From assembly GCA_024195585.1 (NCBI GenBank), contig SWBL01000205.1:27675-91674 (forward strand): DNA of 64,000 nucleotides. The letters are read 5' to 3'. The number at the start of each line of letters is the position of its first letter. Positions within the stretch are counted from its first letter, which is position 1. Below, piece after piece: positions 44,935 to 56,954 of the stretch. Source of the DNA: Aureobasidium sp. EXF-3400 (taxonomy: Eukaryota > Ascomycota > Dothideomycetes > Dothideales > Saccotheciaceae). A program made the position numbers and the translations under genes. A model generated the notes under the pieces. It was given only the letters and a program-made list of their open reading frames with translations, ran no database searches and was not told the origin of the DNA.

Positions 44935-46569
44935 ATGGCCTCGAACGGCGAATACCCCCAGGACGACTCACCACCCGCCTCGCCCACCTTGAACCCTCAG
45001 CAAGACCAGTCCGAGTCGGAAGATGAGGTTCCTGAGCAGAAGCCCAAGTCGGCCTTGAAGAAGTCTGCTCCTGCTCCCGTCGTCCAGAAGCCTTTCATCG
45101 CCGAGCAGCCCGACCCGTCGACCATCGATGTCAAGGCTTTGAACCCTCTGTCGCCCGAAATCATCTCGCGCCAGGCTACTATCAACATTGGTACCATTGG
45201 TCACGTCGCCCACGGAAAGTCAACAGTCGTCAAGGCCATCTCTGGTGTCCAGACTGTCCGTTTCAAGAACGAGTTGGAGAGAAACATTACCATCAAGCTC
45301 GGTTACGCCAACGCAAAGGTCTACAAGTGCGACAACGACGAGTGCCCTCGCCCCACCTGCTACAGGAGTTACAAGAGTGACAAGGAGGTCGACCCTCCAT
45401 GTGAGAGAGAAGGATGCTCTGGTACATACCGTCTGCTCAGACATGTCTCGTGAGTGTCCACATACTGCGCCGCACACTAGCGCTATCTGACAATCTCCTA
45501 GCTTCGTCGATTGCCCTGGTCACGATATTCTCATGAGCACCATGTTGTCTGGCGCCGCCGTCATGGACGCCGCCCTCCTCCTCATTGCCGGAAACGAAAC
45601 CTGCCCTCAACCCCAGACCTCTGAGCATTTGGCCGCCATTGAGATCATGAAGCTGAACCACATCATCATTCTCCAAAACAAGGTCGACCTTATGCGTGAG
45701 GAGGCCGCCAGCCAACACCACGAGTCTATCCTGAAGTTCATCCGTGGTACCGTCGCTGACGGCAGTCCCATCATCCCTATCAGTGCCCAGCTGAAGTTCA
45801 ACATTGACGCCATCAACGAGTACCTCGTCTCCAAGATCCCCGTTCCCCCAAGAGACTTCACCGCCGCCCCCCACATGATTGTTATCAGATCTTTCGATGT
45901 CAACAAGCCTGGTGCCGAGATCGAGGACTTGAAGGGTGGTGTTGCTGGTGGCAGTATCTTGACTGGTGTGTTGAAGCTTGGTGACGAAATCGAAATCAGA
46001 CCCGGTATTGTCAGCAAGGACGAGCAGGGCAAGATTCAGTGCAAGCCCATCTTCTCCAGAGTTGTCTCACTCTTCGCCGAGAACAACGACTTGAAGTTTG
46101 CCGTCCCCGGTGGTCTTATCGGTGTTGGTACTCGTGTCGACCCCACTCTCTGCCGTGCCGATCGTCTGGTCGGTTTCGTCCTTGGTCTCCGTGGCCAGCT
46201 CCCCGCCATCTACACTGAGATCGAGGTCAACTACTTCCTGCTCCGTCGTCTGCTCGGTGTCAAGACCGCCGACGGCAAGCAGGCCAAGGTTGCCAAGCTC
46301 GCAAAGAACGAAGTCCTCATGGTTAACATTGGTTCTACTGCCACTGGTGCCAAGGTTGTCGCCGTCAAGGCCGATGCCGCCAGACTTCAACTCACCAGTC
46401 CTGCCTGTACCGAGATTGGCGAGAAGGTTGCTCTTTCCCGCAGAATCGAGAAGCACTGGCGTCTCATTGGATGGTACGTCAAACTCATTTCATCTCACGA
46501 AACCTATACTAATATTCGAACAGGGCCACCATCCTTGCCGGTTCTACCCTCGAGCCTACCATTGAGTGA
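44935..46569 (+). CDS. Translation initiation factor eIF2 subunit gamma
   Basis: Exons 44935-45449, 45502-46473 and 46524-46569 encode 510 aa. The GTPase domain has G1 GHVAHGKST (residues 89-97), G3 DCPGHD and G4 NKVD, and a zinc ribbon with [11 protein letters not shown] and CEREGC. Domains II and III follow ([40 protein letters not shown], and the closing [20 protein letters not shown]). The protein carries Met-tRNAi to the 40S subunit as part of eIF2. The first 70 residues are an acidic and Pro/Ser-rich extension, longer than in animals, common in filamentous fungi. Length, motif order and splice joins agree, so the gene is intact. Confidence 0.97.
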
Positions 46570-47869
46570 ACAACGACTGGTTGATACATCAGCAACGACT
46601 TACACCGATACCCAGACAAGCAGGATCTTCGTTCCGGATCTTGTGGGGATGACACGTAGAGGATTTGACATGGAGAGGACGATCAAAAGTTGGATTTGCA
46701 TAAACGCATCACGCTTTTCTATGTGTGTGAGGCGTGTATGTGCGGGATGCATGCTTGTCTGTGGGCATTAGATCAGGGGTGTTCTATGGCGCTGAGGACG
46801 AGAAGGGATGTGTTTTTCTTTTTCTTATCTTTCCATCCACGGATCTATCCTCGCCCCTATTGCATGACACCAAAACAAAATACACAGTTATGACAGCACA
46901 CCCACGGCCTTCTCTTCTGAGGGAACTGATGATGTGAACAGATATGTGCCACAAGAACGGTAGAGAACGGATAATGTTCAAAACCATGCTGTACCAAAAA
47001 GTCATCCGCAGAATCTCCGTCCTCAAGAGTCGAACCTTGGACCTACCTTCTGTACACAAAACTTTATGGGGCATAGCCCCTCTATTCCCGACTTCGAAAA
47101 GCAGGCGGTCTCCCACTACGCCAAACTCACGTTTGTGTCTTATAAGTGGGATGTAAGAAGGACAACTTTCTGGGTATATAAGGGTAGGTAAGTGAAGTGA
47201 AGCGTCTGCATGTGATCGTCTCACTATTAAGATCTTTAGCACCAATTCGGTTCGATATACATTGTTCAACTGAAGCGGTTGCACTCAATTGAGAGAGGCC
47301 ACTTCAGGCCTGCGTGTATCAGTGCAAGTGGCACTTTCTCTATTGAGCTGCACCTTCTTCCTCTTTCCTACACATCGCACTTTTCCTCTTTCTCAGGCTG
47401 CGCCTGCGCCTTCTTCCGACAAGACCCGTCTTCCGCTTTCCTTCGAACAACAAATCTTTTCCTTCTCGAACAACAATCACACGTCCTCGTCTCTATCAAA
47501 GACGCTTTTGACATTCAAATCCACCTCCTTGTCATCCTCACAAGCTGGCGCGCGGATCAGTGAGTTTGACTACAGACAAGATCAGCCTTTTCGATGTTCC
47601 CTAATACAATCTAGCCCTCTTGAGTGTTCGTCCAGATCACCACCCGCTTGGGTAGACTTTGCCTCGTGCCTCACTTCGCTCTTCTAATGCAAGAGCTCTT
47701 CGACACGCACATCACTTTATACAGAGCCTGAACGCATGCTTACCACTCCGTCAACACGTCTCCGCTGCGTTCGTCTCGTCAGTGGTGCAAACGCAGTACC
47801 TGAACTCGTTCATCTCCGAGTATCGCTGCCAGCCACAACTGGTATAGACCACGAGCATCGCAGCTCAAG
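46570..47869. other. Spacer with a tRNA-Arg-like relic
   Basis: 1.3 kb. It includes the eIF2-gamma 3' region, a tRNA-like element (listed separately), a TATATAAG at 47175-47182 and a C/T-rich stretch before the F-box-like gene. The open frames at 47279-47687 lack a domain. Confidence 0.45.
47015..47130 (-). pseudogene. Decayed intron-containing tRNA-Arg(UCG)-like sequence
   Basis: On the minus strand an A-box (TGGCGTAGTGGGA, 47123-47111) and a B-box (GGTTCGACTC, 47036-47027) are separated by about 75 bases. The anticodon arm can form CTGCT/GGTAG with the loop TT-TCG-A, an insert of about 50 bases and then A, which is the canonical intron site for a UCG anticodon. The D-stem (GCG/CGC) pairs, but the T-stem is mispaired and the two acceptor ends do not pair. 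This looks like a decayed tRNA-Arg gene, not a working one. Confidence 0.35.
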
Positions 47870-48367
47870 ATGTTGTCTCCACTTGAAAGCCTTCCTCCAG
47901 AGCTCTTCCACAACATTTGTGATCTGATCGACAAGGATGAAAACTCCTGGCTCATACTGGATCGACGTCTGTACAATCTGAGCCTGACCAGCAAGACATG
48001 TCGTTCATACACCATTGGGATCATATTTCGCAATCTTACCCTCAAAGCACGTAATTCCGCGACGCTTACAGAGGAGCTCGCATGCTGTATAGAAACACTG
48101 AGTCGCCTGGGCGTCCTCCACCTTGTTCATACAGTCTCCATACTCATTTCGGCCGCATCTCCTTCTACAGAACGCACAGCCGAACACAAAAGGGCTGTTG
48201 AGTCGCTCGAAGCGTTCCCAAGCATGGAATCGCTAGACATATTTCCTCATGGTGGATTCGCCAACAGCTTTACTTACAAAGTGGAGAAAATGCTGGCGAA
48301 GCGTTACAACAAGCTTACCATTGAGGGAACCGGCAAGTATCGCTGGTGGCATGAAAGCCCGAAGTAA
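47870..48367 (+). CDS. Small F-box-like protein
   Basis: 165 aa in one exon. Residues 5-60 resemble an F-box (LESLPPELFHNICDLI, LYNLSLTSKTCRSYTIGIIF), the motif that binds Skp1 in SCF ubiquitin ligases. The remainder (TLTEELACCIETLSRLGVLH, SMESLDIFPHGGFANSF) could be the beginning of a leucine-rich or fungal F-box-associated region, but no full substrate-binding domain follows before the stop. It may be a truncated member of the large, fast-evolving fungal F-box family, or a gene whose later exons I cannot identify. The start is the first Met of the frame, directly before the F-box. Confidence 0.55.
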   Translation: MLSPLESLPPELFHNICDLIDKDENSWLILDRRLYNLSLTSKTCRSYTIGIIFRNLTLKARNSATLTEELACCIETLSRLGVLHLVHTVSILISAASPSTERTAEHKRAVESLEAFPSMESLDIFPHGGFANSFTYKVEKMLAKRYNKLTIEGTGKYRWWHESPK

Positions 48368-49566
48368 AGCTCAAAGGTGTTCGGTCCATGTCCAGACGAG
48401 AAAACATAACGCTTCACACAGATCAGTCTTATGAACATAACAACGATGATAGCTCAGCCTCTCATACGCGAAAATGCATCACCACGGGAACACACAATAA
48501 CCCCGAGAACATCAAGCTACGACACGAAGAGGCCAAGGCCCAAAGAGATCTTGTGGAACAGAGGACGTTTTATCGAAGCAACATACGCTTCAGATCTGTA
48601 AGGGACACAACAGAATCACAACATTCTTGCTAGGTTCTGTGACATTGCTCAAAAGAAAACAAGGACGACACCTTGCTAGCTGAATCGTTTGCTGTATAGA
48701 AGACTAGCTATTCAGTAATGCAAAGACAGACATACCTTACAAGAACAAAATATCAATTCTCTCAGCATCTTCTCGCCTCTAGAACAGTTCATGCATATAT
48801 ATAGTGATCTCGTCTAGTGCAGCATTGTGAGCATAACTTTGCCCGCCCTATCTTTGAGGTTTGTATTCGACGTCGGATAATCCACCTTTCTTCTGAATCG
48901 ACCATCAGGGTATCAAGGTACACAGAACTGAAATTGCAAAGGCTTGCATTCTTTGTAAGTATGTTCTCTGAAATTATGTTTTACATGATTATGGTCGATG
49001 TGGTCCAATCCTATCACCAAAGTCGACTGTCGACACAAAGATAGTCCCCAACGATCAAAAGAACCAACAGTGCCTTCTCATCATGTCAGGCAAGATCATG
49101 ACTAGGTTTCATGTCTCATGGTGCTTGTGGAAAGAACAGTATCTTTATTTAGAGGACTATCCATCACACGACAGGGTCATACCTTCTGTGATCGAACCTG
49201 GGTCTGTAGCAGAGATACGAGCAACTCAATGCGACGGACATCTTGCACTGTCAACTTCATGCAGAGCAAAAGGCTTGTGATAAAGACGATACTGGGATCG
49301 AACAAGGCCAAGATCGAGATACCGAGATTCTTTGGATGCCTTAGCTAAATCCAGATTTCCAAGATTTGCTTTGATTGATTGAGCAAAATAGAACAACTAG
49401 AACTCCATTTTCCATGCAAATGATTCCATCTGCGTGGAGGGAAAAAAAGCCACGCAGGTCGATTTGTGCCCAAGGGAGTTGGCATCAACATTTGATCAAT
49501 CTAACATTGCGAAATATCCCTCACTTGAATCCATGCCCCATGCCAAAGTTCAAACGACCGAGTATC
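48368..49566. other. A/T-richer spacer, no gene seen
   Basis: 1.2 kb between the F-box-like gene and the INSIG gene 3' end. Short open frames on the + strand (48388-48633, 48817-49044, 49118-49348) show no domain. Isolated TCGAAC words near 49192 and 49296 lack the rest of a tRNA. Confidence 0.5.
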
Positions 49567-50760
49567 TCAAAGTCTGCGACCAATGTTTCCAAAAGCAACA
49601 GCGCTGACAAACAGCACACTAGCAATCCAAGTAGCCACACCCACACTTTCGAGTGTAAAAGTACCCAGCACCAGATCTTCTCCTCTGATTGCATTTGCCG
49701 TTGCGTTAGCTACGCTAGAGAAGGAGTGGAGGTTTGAAGTATGAGGTGAAGGGATCAGGTCGGGGTTGATGGAAAGAAGCAGACCTGTTCCTGTGAGAGC
49801 GACGGTGGTAGCAAGGATGAAGCAGGGGCCTGTGCGATCGAGGAGGTACCAGATAGCTGGATTTGCGAGGGCGAGGGTAAGACTGAGCTGAAGAGGCGAT
49901 TGCCAGGGTAGACGGCGCTGCGGGATTGGTTAGTGACCGACGCAGACACAAGACAAGAAAGAGTAAAGAAGCGAACTTACAATAGCAAAAACAATGCCCA
50001 CAGCTGCACCAATGAACCTGACAACCTCATTCCAACCAGGAGTCCAATTTTGGCTGCGAGTATGTGTGTTCTGAGCGCTACGCAGGTTTCCAGAAGTCCT
50101 GTACTCTCTGTCTGCCTCAGTCTCACCGCTACCATCGCTCATCCAGATCGAGTCGACCCAAGGCAAGGCCTGACCCAAAGCAACACCACTGAAACACCAA
50201 TAGGCAATGTACGCCCATGATTCCGAGGGCATACCTTCGACCTGCACAGGCACCAAAGTATTTCTGTCATGCAAATGTGCAATCAACTGGCCGTAAGCAA
50301 TGCCAGCCAGACCTAAGACGACATTCTTGCCTACCATAGGCAAGAGCCAGTTCTTGAACGTCTTCTTCTTGGGCCTTTGCACACGCCGTGTCGAGGCCTC
50401 GAGCATGCTGCCTCTTCTCTTCTTGCTTCTCATCATCAGGGCGTCATCGACGTTGCCGTCGATATCAGCCATGTTCATGCCCTTGCTATCAATGGGCGTC
50501 TGAGCACCAGTGCCCCAAGGGGTCTCGTCGCGATCGGGTGCATAGTCAGCCGGAGAGTAGATGCCGAAGAGAGTGGATGTGGTCAGATTGAGGAAGGAGC
50601 GAGTACGAGAGGGCGGAAGGCCTGACTCGTCGGCGCCGGGAGATTGGTTTTCCGGAGTATCGCGGCCATCGGGGGAGTTGCCAGCCGTCGACGACATGGG
50701 GGTGAGCTCGAACGGACGGCGAGGACGGGGACGCAGGATGGGAGGCGATTGATCGGCCAT
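49567..50760 (-). CDS. INSIG-family ER membrane protein
   Basis: Exons 49981-50760 and 49567-49917 (63-nt intron) give 376 aa. The N-terminal half is disordered and carries the fungal signature TRSFLNLTTSTLFGIYSPAD and ETPWGTGAQTPID. From about residue 140 there are six membrane segments typical of the INSIG fold (LLPMVGKNVVLGLAGIAYGQ, WAYIAYWCFSGVALGQALPW, VVRFIGAAVGIVFAI, LQLSLTLALANPAIWYLLDR, ATTVALTGTGLLLSI, VGVATWIASVLFVSAVAFGN). INSIG proteins bind sterol-sensing-domain proteins such as HMG-CoA reductase and SCAP in the ER and regulate sterol synthesis. The open frame that reads through the intron ends early; splicing restores the conserved second half. Confidence 0.9.
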
Positions 50761-51410
50761 ATCGACTGAGAAGGTCTCGTGTGCTTGCGAAGTGGTGAAC
50801 GGCTTCTTGCAGATCTCACGTGTGCTGTTTTTCTAGATATTGTTCAGGGTTCAAGAAAATATCCAAGTTGTGTCGGTGCGCGAGTTACTGTCAGGAACGA
50901 GAAAAATGCAGTCAATTGTCGTCGGAGATGCAAGGGAAGGAGCGACAGTCAAGTACAAGAGGGAAGAGGAAGGAAGCAACCATCGAATGAGGAACTGTGG
51001 GCCGATGATGCTACTCGGATTGCTTCAGCTTGTGCTTGTGCGCTCCGGGTTGGCATGTGAAAGCGATCACCCAATGGCCTGTGCCCCGCCGCTCATCGCC
51101 TGCAAGCATGACCCTCGCAACATTCACCACATCCAGACATCATCTCATCAGGAATCAACAAATCTATGAACAATCCAAAAGGAATTTGATACGCTTCAAA
51201 CTAAGAGTACATGCAACAACGCCTCCATAACTGTCTTTTGTCTGTGACTTGTTTGCAGGGGAAATCCCTTCGGTCATCCCGCAACATGTCTACAAGCACG
51301 CCCCTCATCCTCAACAATGCGCTGGGGCTCTATGGACACGCCGCTGCCCTGCATATGCACCCCATCCATTGTTTCATCCCCGCTTCTATATTATCTCTCC
51401 TCAGTCAGAC
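50761..51410. other. Spacer between INSIG promoter and clathrin 3' end
   Basis: 650 bases; nothing supported beyond the INSIG promoter region and the clathrin transcript end. Confidence 0.5.
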
Positions 51411-54400
51411 TCATCTGAAGCCTCCGAATCCTGTGGGTTGGAATCCAGTAGGCTGTGCCATCACACCGTTCGAGTAAGGTGCCGGGCTCGGCGCACTTGC
51501 AGCCGGTCCCTGGGTCAGCATCAGTCGTGATCCTCCAAGAATTGGTGTGTTGTCCTGCTCGGTCTTCTGGGTGACCTCTTTTGACTTGCGCTCCTCGTTG
51601 TCCTTCTTGAGCTGTTCAATAGCCATAGCCTGTTGCGACATGTAATTGATCATGAAGGGCATAGTGAAGTCGTTCAGACCATGACGCCATGACAGCTCCA
51701 TGACAACGTGCAGAGGAATGAGATCGTAGCATGCATAGAGCATACCAACGAAGCATTCGCGACTGCCAATGTCGACAAAGTAGCGAAGAAGCTCCTCGAC
51801 AACCTCAGCCTTGCCTGACATAGCGGCAGTCTCGATGGCATCCTTGAAGAGCTTGTCTTGCTTCGAAAGTGCAATAGACTTGTCCCATCTCTTGGTCTTA
51901 CGGTAGATGTTGGCAGCAATCTGTCTGAAGAAGACCAGGTCATGCTTCTCAAGGCGCTGGGCAAGAGCAACAGCCTCGTAGTTGTCGTAGTTCTCGACAG
52001 AGTCACGAAGAGTCTTGTAGTCCTCCTCCTCGATGAGCAAGTCGTTGATAGCATCGTTCACAGCGCGCTTGTTCTGCGATTGAACGTTGAGAAGGAAAGG
52101 CTTGATGAGAGGGATGTTGTCAGATTTCTCAAACATGCGCACAACGCGGTTGACATCGACGCGAGGAGTCAAAGACTGGAGGAGATCAGTAAGGAGCGAG
52201 GGTTGCTCCTGCAGATAGAAGTTGAGGGCCTTGTAGTAGATTTCCAAGTTGGCGACCTTGACAATAGTATCCTTGAAAGAGTGGTGCTCCCAAGCATCAG
52301 CAGCGCGCTCCATCATTGCAAGAGCAGCGTTATCGAACTCGTCATAGTGGACGCTGGAAGGTATTGTTAGCAGGTGTTGGATACAGATGTAAAAAAAAAA
52401 AAAAAAAAAAGGAAAAAAACTGGTGCAACTTACTAAAGGAAGACAAGCTCAGGCCACAGGTGAGCCTCCTCGCAAGCACGAATCATCTTAGGGATGTTAA
52501 TACGTCCCCAGAAGATACGCAGGTGCTCCATAACACGCTCGGGGTGGTACTTGGAGAGGGCAATACCCAACTCGGTGAACATTCCCATGTGAGCGCGCTC
52601 GAGGCCAAGTCCGGCCTCCAAGAGCGAGATTAGCTCGTCGAAGTATCCATTGTACTCGTATTGCTTGATAAGGTCCTGAAGCTCCTCGGCGTGAACGATC
52701 AAGTTGAGACCACAAATCTGGGCAAGACGGAACTCCTTCTTGGCAACACAGGCCTCGTTGACCTGCTTCCAGACCTTGACGCTGTTGGCCTTGCGAGCAC
52801 ACTCAACAGCAGCTTGGTAGTCTTCAAGGTGAACGAGAGTAGTAGCGAGCTTCGCCCAGTTCGAGATGCTGGTGAAGAAGATCTTGGCAGCCTCATGGTA
52901 GCCCTCCTCGTAGGCCTTGTCACCTGAAGCCTCGATGTCGGCGACGTTGGATGTGCGGAGGAAGTCCTCCAACTCGCTGAGCTGGTTGGTGCGGGCGAAG
53001 CAGAAGGCAAGAGCAGTGTCAATAGGCATTTCACGCAAGGTCTTGCGTGCCATGCGCAGGAACTTGATAAGGTCCTCGTCCTTGCCAGCGTGAGTAGCGA
53101 TCTCAATAACCTCATTGTAGTTGGATGGGTCTTGAGCGCGGATGTAAGACTCAACAGAGTCGCTGACACGGAGACCATCAAGCTGGGCCTTAGCGACCTT
53201 GCTCCAGACCTCAGGGGTATCGACTTGGTCGGCGTATTCTTGCGCACGGTCAATGGAAACAACCTAAGAAAACGAATTAGCAAGATGTCAAAGTATGGTT
53301 ACAGTGCAAAAGCTGAGCAGACATCCCCAGCAAAGCTTCTCTGATGCGGGCAACTGTCGAAATGCACGAAGCTAAGCGAGCCAGAGCCTTTTCCATTGAG
53401 AGCGCGACCGGGGATTGAGTAATGCGGGCTCTCAATGGAAACGACAATTGCCGGTTTGATTTCGTGCATTTTGATGGTAGTTCATCCCGCGGCTGCGCTT
53501 CTCGGGATAGCATGAATTAAAGGGGTAGTACTTACGTGGTCAACGAGAACATCAGTAGCAGCAGTGTGGTTACCGTGCTTCTTGTAGATCTCGAATGCCT
53601 CCTCGTACATGCCAACCTCGATACACTGAGTAGCAATGTCTTCGGGGCTGTACTCAGAAAGAGTTTGGATGTAGTTGGCGACGCGAGCACGGTCAGACTT
53701 GCAAGCAGTGAGCATAAGCAGGTTCTGGAGGTTAGCGTTGTCGCTGAAGGCGGAAGGCTCGAGGATGATCTTCTCGAGCAGCTCGATCAGTTCGGTGGGC
53801 ATATCGGCGTCAATGAAGGCCTTGACAGCAATTGACACACGCTCAGGGTCTTGCGACTCGGGGACGGCGGTAGCGATGACCTGGTCAACAAGAGAACGAC
53901 GGTGCATGTTGTTGGAGCTAAGGACGTAGTTCCATATCTCGAGATCCTCACGCTCGAGCAAGTAACGAGCCTGGGCTCTGAACATGGCATTGTCGTTGGT
54001 GATCTCGATAAGCTCGAGGTCGTTCTGACCCTTGCGGTAGGCGATGTATGCGAGATTGGGATCACGCTTCTCGCAGTATTTACCGACAGTCAAAGTGTCG
54101 TACATGTCGTTCTCCTTGAGGAACTTCTCAGGGTCGTTGTTGCTGTCGATGTAAATCTTAGCAAGAGCGTTGTAAACAGCCTGTTGCTGGTTACCGGCCT
54201 GGAGAGTGGCCTCCAAGAAAGGCAGCAGGAGCTTCAGACGGTTTCTCGACTCGACCTCCGAGACAAGCTCATCGATAGGGATGACGGTCGAGTCAACCGA
54301 GCTCAAGAGATTCTTGATGATGTTCTCGTCACAGTCAACATCAAGCAGGCCACCAACAACTCCAGGGGTTCTGCTGGGGTTGACACGCTGGACGTAGACC

Positions 54401-56954
54401 TCGATAGACTTGAAATGTTGGTTCTTGTAGAGGTACAAAACAAGGTCGTGAACGAAGTTGAAACGGTCGCAGACAATAATGAGAGGAAGCTGCTCGGTGA
54501 GCTTGGCCTCCTTGAGGAAGTTCTTCACCTTCTCGGCGTTATAGAAGTTAGATTCTCTGCAAACACGCTCCACTTCTTGGATCTGGCCCATGGTGGTAGC
54601 GGCCTCAATGTACTTGAAGGTGACCTCCTCATCTTCGCTCAAGTTGACGATACCGCCAAGGTAGTAGTAGAGACCCTCGGCAGTTCTGTACTTCTCGAGC
54701 AGGGCGATAATGCGGTGGGGGCCAAACAAGTCCGAGTACTTCTTGGAGATGTTGATGACAGCAGCGAGGTTTTGGCGGATGTTGACCTTCAGCATCTCAT
54801 CCATACACTCCATAGAGAGTTCGAGAGTGAGCTTGCCAAAGAAGTTGACCAGGAATTCCTCAGGAATCTTGTCAGATTGAACAATGACGCGCTTAATAGC
54901 TGCAGGGTCCTCGTAGTGTTCCAAAGCTCTTGTGTACAGACCAGCCTGCTCACAAAGGGTGGCAATACGAGGGCGATCGTAGTGGGTGAACATCTCGTTA
55001 CCGAGGATAGCATCAGCGACTTGAGGAGCGTTCATCAAGTTCATCTCAATGAGGCGAGTCTGCAGGGGACCGTCCTCTTCTCTGTTAGCCGAAAGGACGT
55101 CAAGACCGAATGCAGTAGCCTGCTGGATCATGCCCTGAGCCATGAAGACATCGAGGACACGAGATGTGTCGATAAGGTTGGCATCCTCCTTGGCCAGTGC
55201 AGTAGCAAATTCGGCACCCTTCTCGGGGTTGACTCTGACGATATGCTGGAGAAGAGCGTTGAAGTCGGGTGTGTAGCCAGTCTCCTTGGAGTATGAGAGG
55301 ATTTGGTCGAAGTTGCCTGACTCGGCCATTGCAGCAATAACCTTTTGAGGGCAGCCAGCCTCCTTGTAGATCTGCATGGCCAAGTTCAGGTCGTGCAGAC
55401 GGACAATATCACCCAACTGCTCGGAGCAACCAAGCTTGCCCTCGCTCATCCACTTCTCAAGAAGGTGCTTGCGGTTCTGCTGGAGAACGGGTCTGGCCAA
55501 CTCAAGGGTCTCGTGCTGGTTGAGCTTGCCCTTATCGAGCAGCATACCGAAGTATTGAAGGATGACGGAGAGTTGTCCAGGTTGGGCCTGCAGGGCCTTG
55601 AAACGCTCGATGGTCTGGGGTGTGCGGAGGAAGCCATTGGGAGAGTTGGCAGCGGTCTTTGCGGCGTCGGCGTACTGGCCGGAGGACAAGAGGTGTTCGA
55701 AACGCTGCTGGTAGAGTTGGTCGGCGCCGGGGAGGCCACCACGCGAGGCCAGCTTGTAGGCGAGCTCGGCATTCTCAGGGCTCTGTAGCAGGTAAGGAAT
55801 AACAGTGTTCTCGTCGAGGTTGACGGACAGAACTTGACCCTTGCGGTTGATACCGACAATACCAGAAGATTCGCTGTCGGGGCATGTGGTGAAGACAGTC
55901 TCACTCGAGATGCGGTTCATGAAGATGACGGTACCAGTCTCCAAGTCGTACAGGTGGATGAAACCGTACTTGGTCACCAAATAAATGACCTTGTACTTCT
56001 CCGAGACCTGCATGGAGACAGGGAAGTCGCTGGCGGCTTCTTGTGGGAAGTAGACATCGACGGCTCTCTTGGGGAACACGGGGTTGCCTTGCTGGTGGTC
56101 GATCTCAACAACATGAAGCTTAGCGCCGGTAGCAGTGCGATTGCAGAAGGTGAAGACCTTTGTGTCTGCAGGTGCGCCCTCCATGCGAATAGTACCGAAA
56201 GCGGCGGCATGACCCTCGATTGCCTGACTGATACCACGGTCGCGAGAGTACAGTTGCATGTTTCCGACAACGCGACCCGCTGCTGACGAGATGGAGACAA
56301 CGACCATCCACTTCTCGTCGTGGCTGACTCTGTAGTTGATGATCTGGGAGCCCAGGTTTGAGTTGCGGTCGAACATCTTCACGGGAGCAGTCTGGCTGGG
56401 ATCAAAGATGTCCCAATGGTAGACGCTAGTCTCTGTGACCAAACCCAAGCTCTTATCGCTGTACCACTTCCAGAAGACGACGTCCTCGTTCATGGTGGCC
56501 GACTTGAGCTTGGCCTTTGCGCCCAGGTCGAAGATTTGGAGTGTGCGCTGCTGAGCACGCAGGGCGATAATGTCTTTTGACCAGTGCATGATGGCGTTGT
56601 CGGCCTTGATAGGGCGACGGACGACGCTGTTGTTGTTCTTGAGGTTGACAATAACAACCTCGCCCGAGGCAGAGTCGCACACGCAGACATAGTGATCTGA
56701 TTCTAATGTCTGCAGCAGACGTCAGCGATTGTTGGAAAGATTGTTGCAGGGAGTTTCTTACACAGGAGTTGAAACCAAAAGATTTGGGCTAGAGGATCGA
56801 GGTCAGTGATGTTTGTAGTGTAGGATTGCGACGGGTAGACGAACGTCAATGTTGAGCGCTGTGAGCTGTCGGAGGTTGTCAGTGATGGCCAATTGGACAG
56901 AGGCAGGCTTGGTACCTGGAGCAGCTCAGTGAACTTGATGGGTAGAGCAGCCAT
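51411..56954 (-). CDS. Clathrin heavy chain
   Basis: Six exons on the minus strand: 56916-56954, 56845-56865, 56762-56788, 53536-56709, 52434-53263 and 51411-52353, total 1677 aa, the usual length. Exons 2 and 3 are micro-exons of 21 and 27 nt, supported by the conserved N-terminus they build (MAALPIKFTELLQ, LTALNID, PKSFGFNSC, TLESDHYVCV). The N-terminal seven-bladed propeller (to about residue 330) is followed by the linker and eight clathrin heavy-chain repeats of helical zigzags (GAEFATALAKEDANLIDTSR, RDPNLAYIAYRKGQNDLELI, DPSNYNEVIEIATHAGKDED). The trimerisation region comes next, and a C-terminal tail of Gly/Pro/Gln motifs (QPTGFQPTGFGGFR). The 272-nt fourth intron is unusually long. 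The protein forms triskelia for endocytosis and trans-Golgi traffic. Confidence 0.97.
52391..52410. repeat. Homopolymer A20 in clathrin intron 5
   Basis: Twenty consecutive A on the plus strand, followed by GG and A7, in the 80-nt intron 52354-52433. On the transcribed strand this is a poly-U tract between the donor and the CTAAC branch point, acting as or derived from a polypyrimidine tract. It is prone to length errors in sequencing. Confidence 0.9.
53264..53535 (-). other. Long clathrin intron with interleaved inverted repeats
   Basis: This 272-nt intron is the longest of the gene. It contains three inverted pairs on the plus strand: GGCAACTGTCG (53349-53359) with CGACAATTGCC (53442-53452, one mismatch), AAATGCACGAA (53360-53370) with TTCGTGCATTT (53461-53471, perfect), and CCATTGAGAG (53393-53402) with CTCTCAATGG (53429-53438, perfect). 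The first two pairs cross each other. A further ATCCCG..CGGGAT hairpin lies at about 53484-53508. Confidence 0.75.

Noticed and set aside
49190..49310. TCGAAC words resembling a tRNA B-box
   Set aside because: No paired T-arm, A-box or acceptor stem within tRNA distance.
53851..55296. 481-codon open frame on the + strand
   Set aside because: It lies entirely antisense to the conserved clathrin heavy-chain exon. Its Val/Leu/Asp-rich composition is the expected mirror of that reading frame.
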